Shown: positions 54,365 through 64,000, numbered from the stretch's first letter. The stretch is DNA of 64,000 nt from Pseudocolwellia sp. AS88 (GCF_030551755.1 NZ_JAUPEC010000011.1:62001-126000), one strand, 5' to 3'. Notes: generated by a model from the letters alone, not told the origin. Numbers and translations are program-made.

Positions 54365-54808
54365 TCACCCACTTGGTTTCTCTTTTTTATTGTCTGACTT
54401 TAAATACCTAAGAACTAAAAACCCCATAATGCTTAATACTATAGCAATTTCGTAACGTTTAAATGCTACGGAAACACCAATGGCACCTGTTAACCATATA
54501 CCTGCTGCAGTTGCGGTACCATATATAGACTTAGAGCTTTTTAATATTGATCCACCACCTATAAAACCAATGCCGGTAATTACTCCATACATAACACGTG
54601 CTTGAGAACCTGGGTCTTTAAATACGTCTATTGATACTAACATAAACGCAGCACATGCTATTGCTACTAAAGGGAAAGTTCGTAACCCTGCACCATTTGA
54701 TTCAGCGTCACGATCGCAAGCAATAGGAAGCGCAAGTAAAAATGCAATGCCCAATTGATAAGTATGAAACCAAATTAGGTTTAAGTTAATACCAAATTCT
54801 ATACTCAT
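54365..54808 (-). CDS. MgtC/SapB-family inner-membrane protein
   Basis: A 147-residue protein with four hydrophobic segments. ALPIACDRDAESNGAGLRTF, GVITGIGFIGGGSILKSSKS and GTATAAGIWLTGAIGVSVAF are the conserved MgtC/SapB blocks. The longer C-terminal ACT-like domain of virulence MgtC is absent, as in many environmental homologues. In other bacteria such proteins influence Mg homeostasis or the F-type ATPase. It lies 156 bp downstream of the phosphatase/lipid-kinase gene on the same strand. Confidence 0.85.
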   Translation of the reverse strand: MSIEFGINLNLIWFHTYQLGIAFLLALPIACDRDAESNGAGLRTFPLVAIACAAFMLVSIDVFKDPGSQARVMYGVITGIGFIGGGSILKSSKSIYGTATAAGIWLTGAIGVSVAFKRYEIAIVLSIMGFLVLRYLKSDNKKEKPSG

Positions 54809-54964
54809 TATTTTTTCTCTGTAAGTTGAAATTTATTATTCTTAGCACATCAAAATAAACATAAAAAATGTGTGGCCACCTTTATGATAAATTTTAGTAA
54901 TGCTTATTTATGTTTAAGCCACGTGAGTTATTCTAATAATGTAGTTAAATTTTAATTAGAAAAA

Positions 54965-56584
54965 TTATTGTTCTACTAATACTTTCAAAGAAGCAGGATT
55001 GACTTTAATGTTTATTTCTTTACTTTGACGAGTTTCGCCATCTATAACATAGTCCATGATAAAATCACTTATGATTTTTATTTGTGATACTAACAAGTGT
55101 TCAAGACCATTAATTTTTGGAGCTTCCATCCAAGTTGGCTTTAGCACATTTGTGCCCAAACCAATTATTGGCAGAAGTTGATGTTCAGAAGTATCCAATA
55201 TAGTCATATCCAACTTACCATCCGAAATATTAGGTTGTTGGTGACCTTGAGCTAGTATTGTTGTAAAGGGAGCTGCATTAGCAATAATTAAACTACTAAT
55301 TTTCTTTTTTATAGGTGGTTTATTATCAATCCAAATTTTTAGGTCATAAACCTCATTTTTATTAATCGCATGAGTAAGCGAATTTATATAGGCTAACTGG
55401 CCTTTATCATCCTTTTCCTTCCTTCCTGCATTCTCGATCATCTTTTGCTCGAATCCAAGACCAGTCACTAACAATGAGATGTCTTCATTGCATATAGCTG
55501 TATCGATAGGGGTTGATACGCCGTTTAATATAATTTCACATGCAACGCCAATAGGATCTACTTTAGCTTTAATCCCGAAAAGTACATGAGCAAGTGCATT
55601 AGTTGTTCCTAAAGGGATAATAGCTAATTCTTGATTATTATTTACAAGTTCAGATGCCACTTCATTAACGGTACCATCCCCACCACATGCTACAATTAAC
55701 TGAAAGTTTTTGTTTTTGTTTGCTCTTGCAATTTCTTTTGCGGATTTGTTTTTGTGAGTTTCAATTACTGTTATTTGGTACTTAACTGCTAAACGTTGTT
55801 TGATAGCATTTTGATGTTCTGCCCAACTACCAGCCCCAGATACAGGGTTTACAATAAGTAATATTGAAGGTGCTGGTTTAAAATTACTGGATTCAAACAT
55901 TTGGCTAATCTTCTTATATTGATGACTATTTAGGTTTGCAGTTCCACGAATTCTATTTATGTAAGCCAAAGCATCATCAACATTATTACACTTGCCCTTA
56001 GCTAATAAATAAGCTGCCACAATAAGCACTGAACGCCCTCTCCCTAGAGCACAATGTACAACAACACCTTTATTACTTTTTATTTGGTGATCAATCCAAT
56101 TAATTGCCTCTTGTAAGTCGTTAGTGCGAGGTGAACTATGATCAAGAATGGGAATGTTTCTATAGGCGAATTTTTGATCGTTAGCACTCCAGTTAAGTCC
56201 GCTAAACTCGGATGTAGCATCTAAAATTGCATCTATACCATTGTTTTTTAAAAACTCTATATCTGATGGGAATAAGCGACAAGCTAAGTACAACTTTGGG
56301 GTTATTTCTTGTATGGCTGGGACTTTATCTGTTTTACGTGTCCAGCTATTGTACATTTGAACACCAAGAAAAAAAGGAAAAAATAGCCAACTAATATAAG
56401 CAGGGATAGATCCATCATCTTGTTTTCTGAAGATTGAAGGAGCGTCAAATACATATGCAGCACTTACACTAAAAAGGGATAGACTTAACCAAATAAGAAT
56501 TATGCTAAAGTACCAAGGAGCTATAGCAAAGGCCAAAACAAAAGCTATCAGTGCTCCAGTAATGTAGTATTTCAAAATAAACAT
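54965..56584 (-). CDS. Fusion protein: membrane helices, dual-specificity phosphatase and diacylglycerol-kinase-type lipid kinase
   Basis: A 539-residue three-part protein. Residues 1-80 contain about three membrane helices. Residues 95-230 form a dual-specificity phosphatase with the P-loop VVHCALGRGRS (His177, Cys178, Arg184) and general-acid candidates in ILDHSSPRTNDL. Residues 240-539 are a DAGK/YegS-type kinase with LLIVNPVSGAGS, ACGGDGTVNEVAS (about 297-309) and PLGTTNALAHVL. One polypeptide could thus both phosphorylate and dephosphorylate lipid or phosphoinositide-like substrates at the inner membrane. It heads the minus-strand group with mgtC and, further on, the AsmA-like and mscS genes. 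Confidence 0.85.
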   Translation of the reverse strand: MFILKYYITGALIAFVLAFAIAPWYFSIILIWLSLSLFSVSAAYVFDAPSIFRKQDDGSIPAYISWLFFPFFLGVQMYNSWTRKTDKVPAIQEITPKLYLACRLFPSDIEFLKNNGIDAILDATSEFSGLNWSANDQKFAYRNIPILDHSSPRTNDLQEAINWIDHQIKSNKGVVVHCALGRGRSVLIVAAYLLAKGKCNNVDDALAYINRIRGTANLNSHQYKKISQMFESSNFKPAPSILLIVNPVSGAGSWAEHQNAIKQRLAVKYQITVIETHKNKSAKEIARANKNKNFQLIVACGGDGTVNEVASELVNNNQELAIIPLGTTNALAHVLFGIKAKVDPIGVACEIILNGVSTPIDTAICNEDISLLVTGLGFEQKMIENAGRKEKDDKGQLAYINSLTHAINKNEVYDLKIWIDNKPPIKKKISSLIIANAAPFTTILAQGHQQPNISDGKLDMTILDTSEHQLLPIIGLGTNVLKPTWMEAPKINGLEHLLVSQIKIISDFIMDYVIDGETRQSKEINIKVNPASLKVLVEQ

Positions 56585-57027
56585 GATAATGATCCTTATG
56601 AGATTTGCATAAAATATTGTACGTACCTTCTTTATTTACTCCTAAGGTAGATGCAAAACTTAAACCATTCAGAAGGTCTGCAAAGAAAACTACTCACTAT
56701 TATGCTGCACCAATGGTAAAATCATTAATAAACAATGTGTTATAGTTTTTTGCTGGTTTTTATAAAATAGATGTCAATTTTAGATAATGATAAAATGTAT
56801 GAATAACTCATCAGTATCTGAAGTTTGTTTTTTGTAAATTTTTCAATGTTTTTTGTAATTTGATACTAGCTTTTAAGGTGTTTTATGTTTATTTGTAAAA
56901 CTCTTGAAACAAGCAATACGATTAATATTTGTTGATAAGCGTTTTTCTATCATGGTTTAGAGGGTTATAGAGATAATAAAACTACTCTCACAATGTTCAT
57001 CAGAGTACTTATTAGTGTGTAATTACA
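56585..57027. other. AT-rich intergenic region, nothing recognised
   Basis: 443 bp with frequent stops in all frames and no good hairpin; it must contain the promoter of the fusion gene at 56584. Confidence 0.5.
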
Positions 57028-57360
57028 TTATTGAATATATTTCTTATATTTAGGATAAAACTCAAGAGAATCACACCAAGTACTAAAATTGGTATGTTGA
57101 TATGCGTTACTTGCAGCAGAAAACCATTGTGAAATTCCAAAAGGTTGTAATACAAACTTCTTTTTATAGCCATCTATTGCAACATAACAGGCCAATATTA
57201 AGGTGGTTTCATTTGTAACTCTTACACTAGGAACACCTTGCATGCTGGTGTTATGCTCAACATTAATTTTAGGTAAGGCGTTAACAGGAAATGAAAATAT
57301 TCCTAAAAAAGCTAAATAAATAAAATATTTTTTCATCAAGGGATTTTTCATATTTCTCAA
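57028..57360 (-). CDS. Small secreted protein of unknown function
   Basis: A 110-residue frame with an N-terminal signal peptide (MKKYFIYLAFLGIFSFPVNA) whose Met is at 57336; ATGs at 57360 and 57348 are also in frame, and the inner one makes the best signal peptide. The mature part, about 80 residues, has two cysteines (ILACYV, STWCDSLEF). No family is recognised. It is monocistronic. Confidence 0.55.
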   Translation of the reverse strand: MRNMKNPLMKKYFIYLAFLGIFSFPVNALPKINVEHNTSMQGVPSVRVTNETTLILACYVAIDGYKKKFVLQPFGISQWFSAASNAYQHTNFSTWCDSLEFYPKYKKYIQ

Positions 57361-57543
57361 TATATTAGTTATAAATTTTATAATTATTGATAGTTATAAT
57401 TATAGTAAGAATAAAAAAAAATATTATTTTTTATGTTTTACCATTGAAACCATTAAAAGCTGTCACCATAACCTTTATACGAAATTAATATATGCTGCTA
57501 TTTTGTAAAGAATAATCAGTAGCGATAAAAAGAGAAAATAAAA

Positions 57544-58308
57544 ATGGCTAATAATGTTCCAGTAAAAAGTGATCAGCATAAGAATTTAAAAGTAGCATCT
57601 CAACGTAGTTTAGAGCATGTTTCTGACCAACATATTGCACCGATTAATGCTTTAGAGTTTGCTCAAGCAGCAACAAGTTACCCAATTATTTTAGTAAAAG
57701 AACCTGAATCATCAAATTACAGAAGTGTTGTAATGTTAGGTTTAGAAGCTGGCGAGAATTTATATTATAGCAAAGCTAAATGGGATGCTATTTATGTGCC
57801 TCAATCAGTGTCTTTAGTTCCATTTAGTTTAGGTCTTGATCCAGAGAAAGAAAAAACATTAACGACTTGTATTGATTTAGATAGCCCGTTTGTTGGTGAA
57901 GATAAAGACAATGCTCTTTTTGATGCAGACGGTAAAGAAACAGACTTCTTTAAAAGTGCACAAGAATCACTAGGTCGTTTATATGAAAGTGAAGTAATGA
58001 CAGATAAGTTCATCAAAGAGCTTGAAGCTAATGACTTGTTATTAGAGCTAGAATTAAGCATCACTTATAACAACAACCAAAATAAGAAACTTGTTGGTTT
58101 ATTTGGTATTAACGAGCAAAAACTTACAGAATTGTCTGATGAAAAAGTAATAGATTTCCACAAACGTGGTCTATTTATTCCTATTCATGCAATGTTAGGT
58201 TCTGCTGCTCAAATTAATCGTTTAGCGCAATTACGTAATCAAAGTAATTCAAAACAAAAAGTATCAGGTATCCGATTCACACCTGTTACAGCTGAAGCAA
58301 AAAAATAA
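57544..58308 (+). CDS. SapC-family protein
   Basis: A 254-residue protein of the SapC (pfam07277-type) family: VVMLGLEAGENLYYSKAKWD near the start, LVPFSLGLDPEKEK, and LLLELELSITYNNNQNKKLV followed by GLFGINEQKLTELSDEKVID. The family is often found beside TonB-dependent receptors in Alteromonadales and Caulobacterales, and differs from the SapC permease of the Sap peptide ABC transporter. No signal peptide or membrane helix is seen. Its role is unknown. A strong terminator follows. Confidence 0.8.
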   Translation: MANNVPVKSDQHKNLKVASQRSLEHVSDQHIAPINALEFAQAATSYPIILVKEPESSNYRSVVMLGLEAGENLYYSKAKWDAIYVPQSVSLVPFSLGLDPEKEKTLTTCIDLDSPFVGEDKDNALFDADGKETDFFKSAQESLGRLYESEVMTDKFIKELEANDLLLELELSITYNNNQNKKLVGLFGINEQKLTELSDEKVIDFHKRGLFIPIHAMLGSAAQINRLAQLRNQSNSKQKVSGIRFTPVTAEAKK

Positions 58309-58327
58309 TTTAAATTAATTAAAACTA

Positions 58328-58350
58328 AAAGGAGCTTAGGCTCCTTTTTT
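58328..58350 (+). terminator. Hairpin terminator after the SapC-family gene
   Basis: AAAGGAGC-TTAG-GCTCCTTT followed by TTT, 20 bp past the stop codon. Confidence 0.85.
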
Positions 58351-58501
58351 ATTGCCTAAAATAAAGCTTTGAACGGGGTTTCATTACCTAACTGATGAAA
58401 GTTACTTTTTAGTAGAAGTATGTAAGTACATCTTTTCATTAACAGATTGGTAGACCTGTGTTAGTTTACATCAATGTTTTGGAAAAACTGTTGAGGAATT
58501 T

Positions 58502-60556
58502 ATGGCGCAGCAATCAAAAGTACCTTTGGATATTGAGGAACAAATCCAAAGTCTTGCTGGTGATATTTATGTTCAAATTGAAGACAAGGTTTCTGCATTT
58601 GTTTCTGCTTATGCTAAGCCTGAAGAGATCACGAACGAAATAATTGAAAATCATCAAGTTTATCAATCGCTACAAACAGAGTTTACTCAGTTAAAATCTG
58701 ATTTAGATAAAGCGACGTTATCAAACGCAACAGAAGTTGAAACATATCAAAATACGATATCAGACCTCAAAGCTCAACTATCTAGTCGTGATGAAGCTAT
58801 TAAAAACAATGAACAATTAAATAGCGCTAAATTAACTGACACTGAACAAGTATTAAAAGAAAAGCTTGCTGAATTATCTATGTTAAGCGAGTTAAATAAT
58901 CAGTTAACAACAGAAAATGAAACCCAGTTAAAGGCTTTAACTGATGTGAGTACAGCGCTCGATGAATCTAATCAAAAGATTAAAGCACTCGAATCATCAA
59001 AAAATACATTAACCAAAAACGACAAAGCTAAAGCCGCAACATTAGAAGTTCAAAATCATCAAATATCCGATCTTACATTACAACTTAATAATGTAACCAG
59101 CGAGTTAGATTACCTAAAAGCAGAACATAGTCAGCAATCAGAGTCGTCTAATAAGCAATTGTCACAAGAACAAAGTTCAGTTAAACAATATCAAAAAGAA
59201 ATCAAAGATTTAAAACAAAAAATTGTTGATGTTGAAGCTTCTTTATCCGTTGAACTTTCCAATAGAAAAGCATCAGAAGATAGTATCAAAGCGTTAAATA
59301 ATAAGATTGACGTTACAGATAAAGCTTTAGTTAATGAAAAAAGTATTGGTGAAAAACTAACAAAAGAAATTGAGACGCTAAAACAAAAAAATACCACAGT
59401 AGAAACATCATTAGAAAATGAAAAACAAACGGTTAAATTACTGCAAGACAACATTAATCAATTGTCGGAAGAAAGTACAATTGTTAGTAAACAGCTAGTT
59501 AAAGAGCAGCAAAGCATTGAGAGCTATAAACAAGAAATTGTAGCAATGAATGAAAAAGTAACTGAATTGGAAAAGCTTGTTGCAACAGAAACAAATTCAG
59601 GGAAGCTTTTACAGGGTAAGGTTGTTGAGTTAACAAAGAACGCTGATGATCTAACGGCAATAATAGCCAACGAAACAGCAAATGCACAACAAGCGAATGC
59701 AGAGTCAGAATTACTTAATAAAAAGGTAAACGATTTAAATAAACAACTTACCGAAAGTGAAAAAGCTAAGCAACAAATGGAAAAGTTATTAAGTGCTGAA
59801 AAAGAAACGCAAGGCCAACAAAAGAGTAAACATTTATTAGAAGTTGATGCTTTAAAACAAAGTATAGATAAACATAGATCTGAATTAGAAACTCTGACTT
59901 CTTCAAATGAGCAAAATAAAGTTAAAGTAGATAAGCTCAATAAAACAATTGCTGACTTAGAAAAAGCCAAAGCACTTCAGATACAAACAAATAAAGAAAA
60001 AGATAAAACTCATCAAACAACATTGTCTGAATTAAATAAAACCCTTACTCAAGAAAAAAGTAAAACTAAAGAGTATGAAGAGCAACTTATCTCTCAAAAG
60101 GCGGTATTAGAAGTACAAATTAAAGCCCAAAAAGAGCTAAGTGAAACAGCCAAAAAAGCCGATGAAAAATCATCAAAACAGATTACAGAGTTAGGTAACA
60201 AAATAACATTATTAGAAAAAAATGTTGTTGATCTAACAACAAAAAATAAAGATTTAACTAAGCATTATCAAGAAGCGAATACTATGATTGATGATTATCA
60301 AAAAGAAATCATTCATTTAAAAGAAAGTTATGAAAATGCTAATAATAATGCACTAGAAATACAAAAACGTGTTGAAGCTAACAAAGAAAAACAAGAAAAT
60401 GAATATGATAAAGCACGTGATACAATTAAATACCTTCGTGACGAAAATTTAGATTTACATGCTAAGCTAGATCAACAAGTCACCGAGTTAGAAGATAAAC
60501 TACGTGAATATCGTTTACGCTTTGAGTACGCTCAAAAACAATTAAATAGTAAATAA
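58502..60556 (+). CDS. Large coiled-coil protein of unknown function
   Basis: A 684-residue protein that is almost entirely heptad-patterned from about residue 50 to the end. It is rich in Lys, Glu, Gln, Leu and Asn and poor in Pro, Gly and aromatics (IKDLKQKIVDVEASLSVELS, DALKQSIDKHRSELETLTSS). The first 45 residues (IEEQIQSLAGDIYVQIEDKV) may form a small separate domain. No membrane segment or signal peptide is seen, so it is probably cytoplasmic. KfrA-like or SMC-like architectural roles are possible by shape only. The DUF416 gene follows 35 bp downstream and may be co-transcribed. Confidence 0.7.
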   Translation: MAQQSKVPLDIEEQIQSLAGDIYVQIEDKVSAFVSAYAKPEEITNEIIENHQVYQSLQTEFTQLKSDLDKATLSNATEVETYQNTISDLKAQLSSRDEAIKNNEQLNSAKLTDTEQVLKEKLAELSMLSELNNQLTTENETQLKALTDVSTALDESNQKIKALESSKNTLTKNDKAKAATLEVQNHQISDLTLQLNNVTSELDYLKAEHSQQSESSNKQLSQEQSSVKQYQKEIKDLKQKIVDVEASLSVELSNRKASEDSIKALNNKIDVTDKALVNEKSIGEKLTKEIETLKQKNTTVETSLENEKQTVKLLQDNINQLSEESTIVSKQLVKEQQSIESYKQEIVAMNEKVTELEKLVATETNSGKLLQGKVVELTKNADDLTAIIANETANAQQANAESELLNKKVNDLNKQLTESEKAKQQMEKLLSAEKETQGQQKSKHLLEVDALKQSIDKHRSELETLTSSNEQNKVKVDKLNKTIADLEKAKALQIQTNKEKDKTHQTTLSELNKTLTQEKSKTKEYEEQLISQKAVLEVQIKAQKELSETAKKADEKSSKQITELGNKITLLEKNVVDLTTKNKDLTKHYQEANTMIDDYQKEIIHLKESYENANNNALEIQKRVEANKEKQENEYDKARDTIKYLRDENLDLHAKLDQQVTELEDKLREYRLRFEYAQKQLNSK

Positions 60557-60591
60557 CTAAATAAGGTTATAAGTTTTGATGGAAAAATCTT

Positions 60592-61179
60592 TTGTCTAAA
60601 TCACTCTCTTTTGACGCGTTAAGTCAATGGCAGAAAATCGCATTTAGTGCTGCCTTATTAGAACGCATGTTACCTAATTATAAGCTTTTCTCTGAAGCCA
60701 CAGAATTTGGTGAATTTTCAGTTTTACGTAATCAGCTAGACACTGTATGGCAATGGTTAGATAAAAATAATCGCTGTAAAATAAACTATGAAGCTCAACT
60801 AACTAAACTAGAGCCACAAATACCTGAGCCTGAATCTTTCGACTTTTTTGGTGTTTATCCTGCTTTAGATACATGTATGGCTATGGTGTCTTTGTTGCAA
60901 ATAATGCAAGACAAAACCTCTGACGGCTGCTTTAACGTGAGTAAGCTTTCTGAAAACAGCGTAGTAAAATATGTAGAGTTAATGTTGAGCCAAGTTATGG
61001 ATGAAGAGGCTATATCTGACGAAGATATTGATTCACATCCGCTTATGCAATGGGAACTAGAAACCCAGCAAGAGCTATTTAACTATATTAGTATTGCCCA
61101 AGAAAACAAAAAATCTTGCGTGCATGCCAAATCATTAGTGCTAGAGGAAGGCTTATCTAATTTAGGCATCGAAATCTAA
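60592..61179 (+). CDS. DUF416 (YjaG-family) protein
   Basis: A 195-residue protein matching YjaG along its length: WQKIAFSAALLERMLPNYKL, DTVWQWLDKNNRCKINYEAQ, FDFFGVYPALDTCMAMVSLL and HPLMQWELETQQELF. The start is a TTG at 60592, since the only nearby ATG (60579) leads to a stop after six codons. YjaG function is unknown in E. coli. The gene lies close behind the coiled-coil gene. Confidence 0.85.
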   Translation: MSKSLSFDALSQWQKIAFSAALLERMLPNYKLFSEATEFGEFSVLRNQLDTVWQWLDKNNRCKINYEAQLTKLEPQIPEPESFDFFGVYPALDTCMAMVSLLQIMQDKTSDGCFNVSKLSENSVVKYVELMLSQVMDEEAISDEDIDSHPLMQWELETQQELFNYISIAQENKKSCVHAKSLVLEEGLSNLGIEI

Positions 61180-61216
61180 TTTCTGTATTAGTTTAAACAA
61201 TAAGTAGAGCAACTCC

Positions 61217-62866
61217 ATGAAAGCCATATTTTTATATTGTTCTCTACTTACTCTCCTTTTTATATCATCTAGCTTTGCAGCACATTCATCTGATAAAACC
61301 GTAAAAGTAGAACAAGCTATTACAGAGGCCATGCAGGCGTTTAATATTCCTGGTGTTGCCGTTGCTATTGTAGAAAATGACCAGGTTGTTTTTAGCCAAG
61401 GTTTTGGCTTAAAAGAGTATGGTAAACAAGACAAAGTAACTTCTGATACCTTATTTGGTATCGCTTCAAATACTAAGGCTATGACGGTTGCCTTACTCGC
61501 CCAACTTGTCGATAAGTATGAACTCTCTTGGCAAACAAAAGTGGTAGATATTGTTCCAGAATTTCAACTTTATAACGCTTTTGTTACTAATCAATTTACC
61601 TTGATAGACTTGCTCTCACACCGAAGTGGTTTAGGTTATGGTGCTGGCGATCTCATTATTTGGCCTCAAAGAAATCATACCGAAAAAGACATTTACAATG
61701 GATTGAAGCACTTACCTCAAACCTCTGCCTTTCGTACTGAGTTTGCCTATAATAATTTAATGTACATAATTGCAGGTAAGGTTATAGAGAAAATAACTCA
61801 AAAGTCATGGCATAAAAATATTCAAGATCGTTTGTTTAAACCTTTAGGAATGAATAATTCTTCAGCAAACTTTTCATTGCTAACTTCAAGTTTATCAAAC
61901 AAAAAAATCGATATAGCTAAACCTCATCTTTTAATCAAAGAACAATTAACCGTTGTAGAAAGTGATTACCTAACAAACTTTTCTTCGGCCGGTTCAGTTA
62001 TCTCAAACGTGCATGATATGGCTTTATGGCTTAAGGTTTTGTTAAATAAGGGGGAGCTAAACAAAGGTCAATCAAATGAAGAAAATGTAGTTGCAGCAAC
62101 CCCACCTTTCATAAAACTAAATTGGGAGATAGATACAAGCCTTAATCAACTTTATAGTAAAACTCAAGCAAGCTTAATGTGGCATCCACACATATCACGT
62201 AAAGTCTCTGCAACCGAAGTTGAACAAGATAATACGCACTTTTCTGCTTATGGTTTAGGTTGGTTCTTGAAAGATTTTCATGGAATGAAACTCGTACATC
62301 ATAGCGGTGGAATACGAGGTATGGTTTCTAGAGTGCTATTAGTTCCTGAAAAGAATATAGGCGTGGTTATATTAACTAACCAAGAATCAAATGCCGCGAT
62401 AAATGCAATATATCGAGAGATTTTCGAAGCCTATTTAGATTTACCTCAGAAGAACTGGATCGCTTTTTATCAACAACAAGAGCAAAAGCAATTAAAACGT
62501 GAATTAAATCGCTTAAGAGCAATAGAAAAACGTTTAATTCCAAGCGGAAGCTCGCCACTTAATCTTAACCATTATGCACAAACTTATATAGATAAATGGT
62601 ATGGCGAAATAGTAATTAATAAGGAAAATAATAAGTTAAGAATGAGATTTAGCCAAACCTCCTTACTAAAAGGTGAGCTTATTTATTATCAAGACAACAC
62701 GTTTGTTGTACGTTGGGATGACCGGACACTGAACGCTGATGCTTATGTGAAATTTTCAGTAACTCAACATGGTGATATCAGTGAAGTTACGCTAAAACCA
62801 GTGTCTTATTTAACTGATTTCAGTTTTGATTTTGAAGATTTAAAACTCATACCAAAAACTCATTAA
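61217..62866 (+). CDS. Secreted serine hydrolase, beta-lactamase class C / penicillin-binding-protein-like
   Basis: A 549-residue protein with a signal peptide (MKAIFLYCSLLTLLFISSSF). The SxxK motif is SNTK (in FGIASNTKAMTVAL), the second motif is the YNN of FAYNNLMY, and the third is HHSGG. A C-terminal domain from about residue 440 (YIDKWYGEIVINKENNKLRM) is DUF3471-like. It probably cleaves a peptide or ester in the periplasm; true beta-lactamase activity cannot be inferred. It is convergent with rsmD, with only 2 bp between the stop codons. Confidence 0.85.
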   Translation: MKAIFLYCSLLTLLFISSSFAAHSSDKTVKVEQAITEAMQAFNIPGVAVAIVENDQVVFSQGFGLKEYGKQDKVTSDTLFGIASNTKAMTVALLAQLVDKYELSWQTKVVDIVPEFQLYNAFVTNQFTLIDLLSHRSGLGYGAGDLIIWPQRNHTEKDIYNGLKHLPQTSAFRTEFAYNNLMYIIAGKVIEKITQKSWHKNIQDRLFKPLGMNNSSANFSLLTSSLSNKKIDIAKPHLLIKEQLTVVESDYLTNFSSAGSVISNVHDMALWLKVLLNKGELNKGQSNEENVVAATPPFIKLNWEIDTSLNQLYSKTQASLMWHPHISRKVSATEVEQDNTHFSAYGLGWFLKDFHGMKLVHHSGGIRGMVSRVLLVPEKNIGVVILTNQESNAAINAIYREIFEAYLDLPQKNWIAFYQQQEQKQLKRELNRLRAIEKRLIPSGSSPLNLNHYAQTYIDKWYGEIVINKENNKLRMRFSQTSLLKGELIYYQDNTFVVRWDDRTLNADAYVKFSVTQHGDISEVTLKPVSYLTDFSFDFEDLKLIPKTH

Positions 62867-62868
62867 TT

Positions 62869-63447
62869 TTAAGTGTTTTGATATAAACGATAGGCAACTT
62901 GCCCTGCCTTCTTTTCTTTAAGTAATAACCAGTTCGCAGGCATTGCTACAATAGCTTCCTCACTTTCCATTTCAACGTAAATTAAAGCGTCTTGCTCTAA
63001 AAGATCATTGTTGAGTAAATTAACAGTCTCTTCAATTAAACCTTTACGAAATGGAGGATCAATAAAAACAATTGAAAATTTCTGTGTGCACTTTTCCAAA
63101 TAATTTAATGTATTTGTATGTTCAATACTGATTTTATTTGCTTTTAATAAGATTTTATTTTGTTCTAGTTGTTGAGCTGCTGCTTTGTTAAGTTCAATCA
63201 GGGTTACTGATTTTGCTCCTCGAGAAAAAGCTTCAAAACCTAAACCACCTGATCCTGCAAAACAATCTAAACAAATGCTTTCCTGCATGTAAGGCATCAA
63301 CCAATTAAATACTGTTTCTTTTACTCTGTCAGTTGTAGGTCTTAATCCGTCGGCCATTAACACGGGTAATTTTCTACCTCTATGTTTACCTGAGATAATT
63401 CGAATGCTTCCCTTAGCCGGACTTTTGTTTGTTTTAGGTTTGTTCAT
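62869..63447 (-). CDS. rsmD: 16S rRNA (guanine-966-N2)-methyltransferase RsmD
   Basis: A 192-residue Rossmann-fold methyltransferase. RIISGKHRGRKLPV and LRPTTDRVKETVFNWL are RsmD hallmarks; CLDCFAGSGGLGFEAFSRGA binds AdoMet; FIDPPFRKG is the catalytic DPPF motif. It modifies G966 of 16S rRNA. It is divergent from ftsY, the arrangement found in E. coli and many other gammaproteobacteria, which supports both calls. Confidence 0.93.
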   Translation of the reverse strand: MNKPKTNKSPAKGSIRIISGKHRGRKLPVLMADGLRPTTDRVKETVFNWLMPYMQESICLDCFAGSGGLGFEAFSRGAKSVTLIELNKAAAQQLEQNKILLKANKISIEHTNTLNYLEKCTQKFSIVFIDPPFRKGLIEETVNLLNNDLLEQDALIYVEMESEEAIVAMPANWLLLKEKKAGQVAYRLYQNT

Positions 63448-63732
63448 GAAATAAATTATCGTTGAAGTTGTTGTCTCAATAAGGTTTTATAAAGCGTTTT
63501 GAGTATAGATAAAAGAGTAAAAACACTTGTAAAAATACATCAATCAATTAAAACCTTTGTTTTATCAAGGAATGCCCAAACAATATTTAATGTAAGTGGT
63601 ATTAAATGATACTATGTCACTAGTCGCTCTCGATTTTTCAGATATACTCGAAAGATCAAAAGACCCGGATATTATCCCTGTTTATTGCATTAATGCCACC
63701 AATATGTGTGGCACACAGAAGAAATTAGTTTT

Positions 63733-64000
<268 letters not shown>

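Noticed and set aside
57544-58308. SapC-family gene as part of a Sap antimicrobial-peptide ABC transporter
   Set aside because: It has no membrane helices and none of the neighbouring sap permease or ATPase genes; the name is shared by an unrelated family.
61217-62866. Serine hydrolase as an antibiotic-resistance beta-lactamase
   Set aside because: SxxK and YxN motifs are shared by many esterases and peptidases; the length and the C-terminal domain do not fit AmpC.

Overview
The window reads as a low-GC chromosome segment of a marine gammaproteobacterium of the Alteromonadales type (Colwellia/Thalassotalea-like). The grounds are the divergent rsmD-ftsY pair at the right end, DUF416 (YjaG) and YfbR-like sequences, long TonB-dependent receptors of the marine Alteromonadales kind, and a large block of sulfatase and galactan-utilisation genes. 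The genus is inferred from gene content only. No rRNA, tRNA or CRISPR array was seen.

Region 1 (1-7000) is decayed accessory DNA. It holds the 5' part of a Tn7-type tniQ/tnsD gene, three 27-bp repeats, a small XRE regulator, a wrecked OLD-family ATPase/nuclease gene, the tail of an RND pump gene, an intact octahaem cytochrome c/TPR gene, and the C-terminal stumps of an MFS transporter and a YfbR nucleotidase that meet head to head.

Region 2 (7000-49000) is a sulfated-galactan utilisation locus. It has two TonB-dependent receptors; one carries an STN domain and lies divergent from an ECF sigma/FecR pair. It also has five cysteine-type sulfatases, a GH16 lipoprotein, two MFS transporters, an aldehyde dehydrogenase, an SDR dehydrogenase, a Tat-exported molybdenum hydroxylase (IorAB type), three SMP-30-type proteins, two enolase-superfamily enzymes, DgoK and DgoA homologues and an aldose 1-epimerase. 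Together these fit oxidation of galactose and/or 3,6-anhydrogalactose to (anhydro)galactonate, conversion to 2-keto-3-deoxygalactonate, phosphorylation and cleavage to pyruvate plus glyceraldehyde-3-phosphate (De Ley-Doudoroff / Dau-type route). A GntR/FCD (DgoR-like) regulator sits in the middle. The palindrome AAACRTCATATGTTT occurs in front of the first receptor, the divergent SDR/MFS-dgo promoters, the GH16 gene and the second enolase operon, with a variant in front of gntR itself. In three cases it fills a 17-bp spacer between plausible -35 and -10 boxes. This looks like a self-contained repressor regulon. An IS4-family element (10137-11546), an IS982 remnant, a transporter duplicate and a chimeric gene stump show repeated rearrangement.

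Region 3 (49500-64000) is more ordinary chromosome: a small lipoprotein, a VOC/TetR pair with a palindromic operator candidate, an envelope cluster (MscS, AsmA-like, MgtC, and a dual-specificity phosphatase/lipid-kinase fusion), a SapC-family protein, a very long coiled-coil protein, DUF416, a serine hydrolase, rsmD and the start of ftsY, whose acidic domain contains a perfect CCAGAG repeat running off the window.
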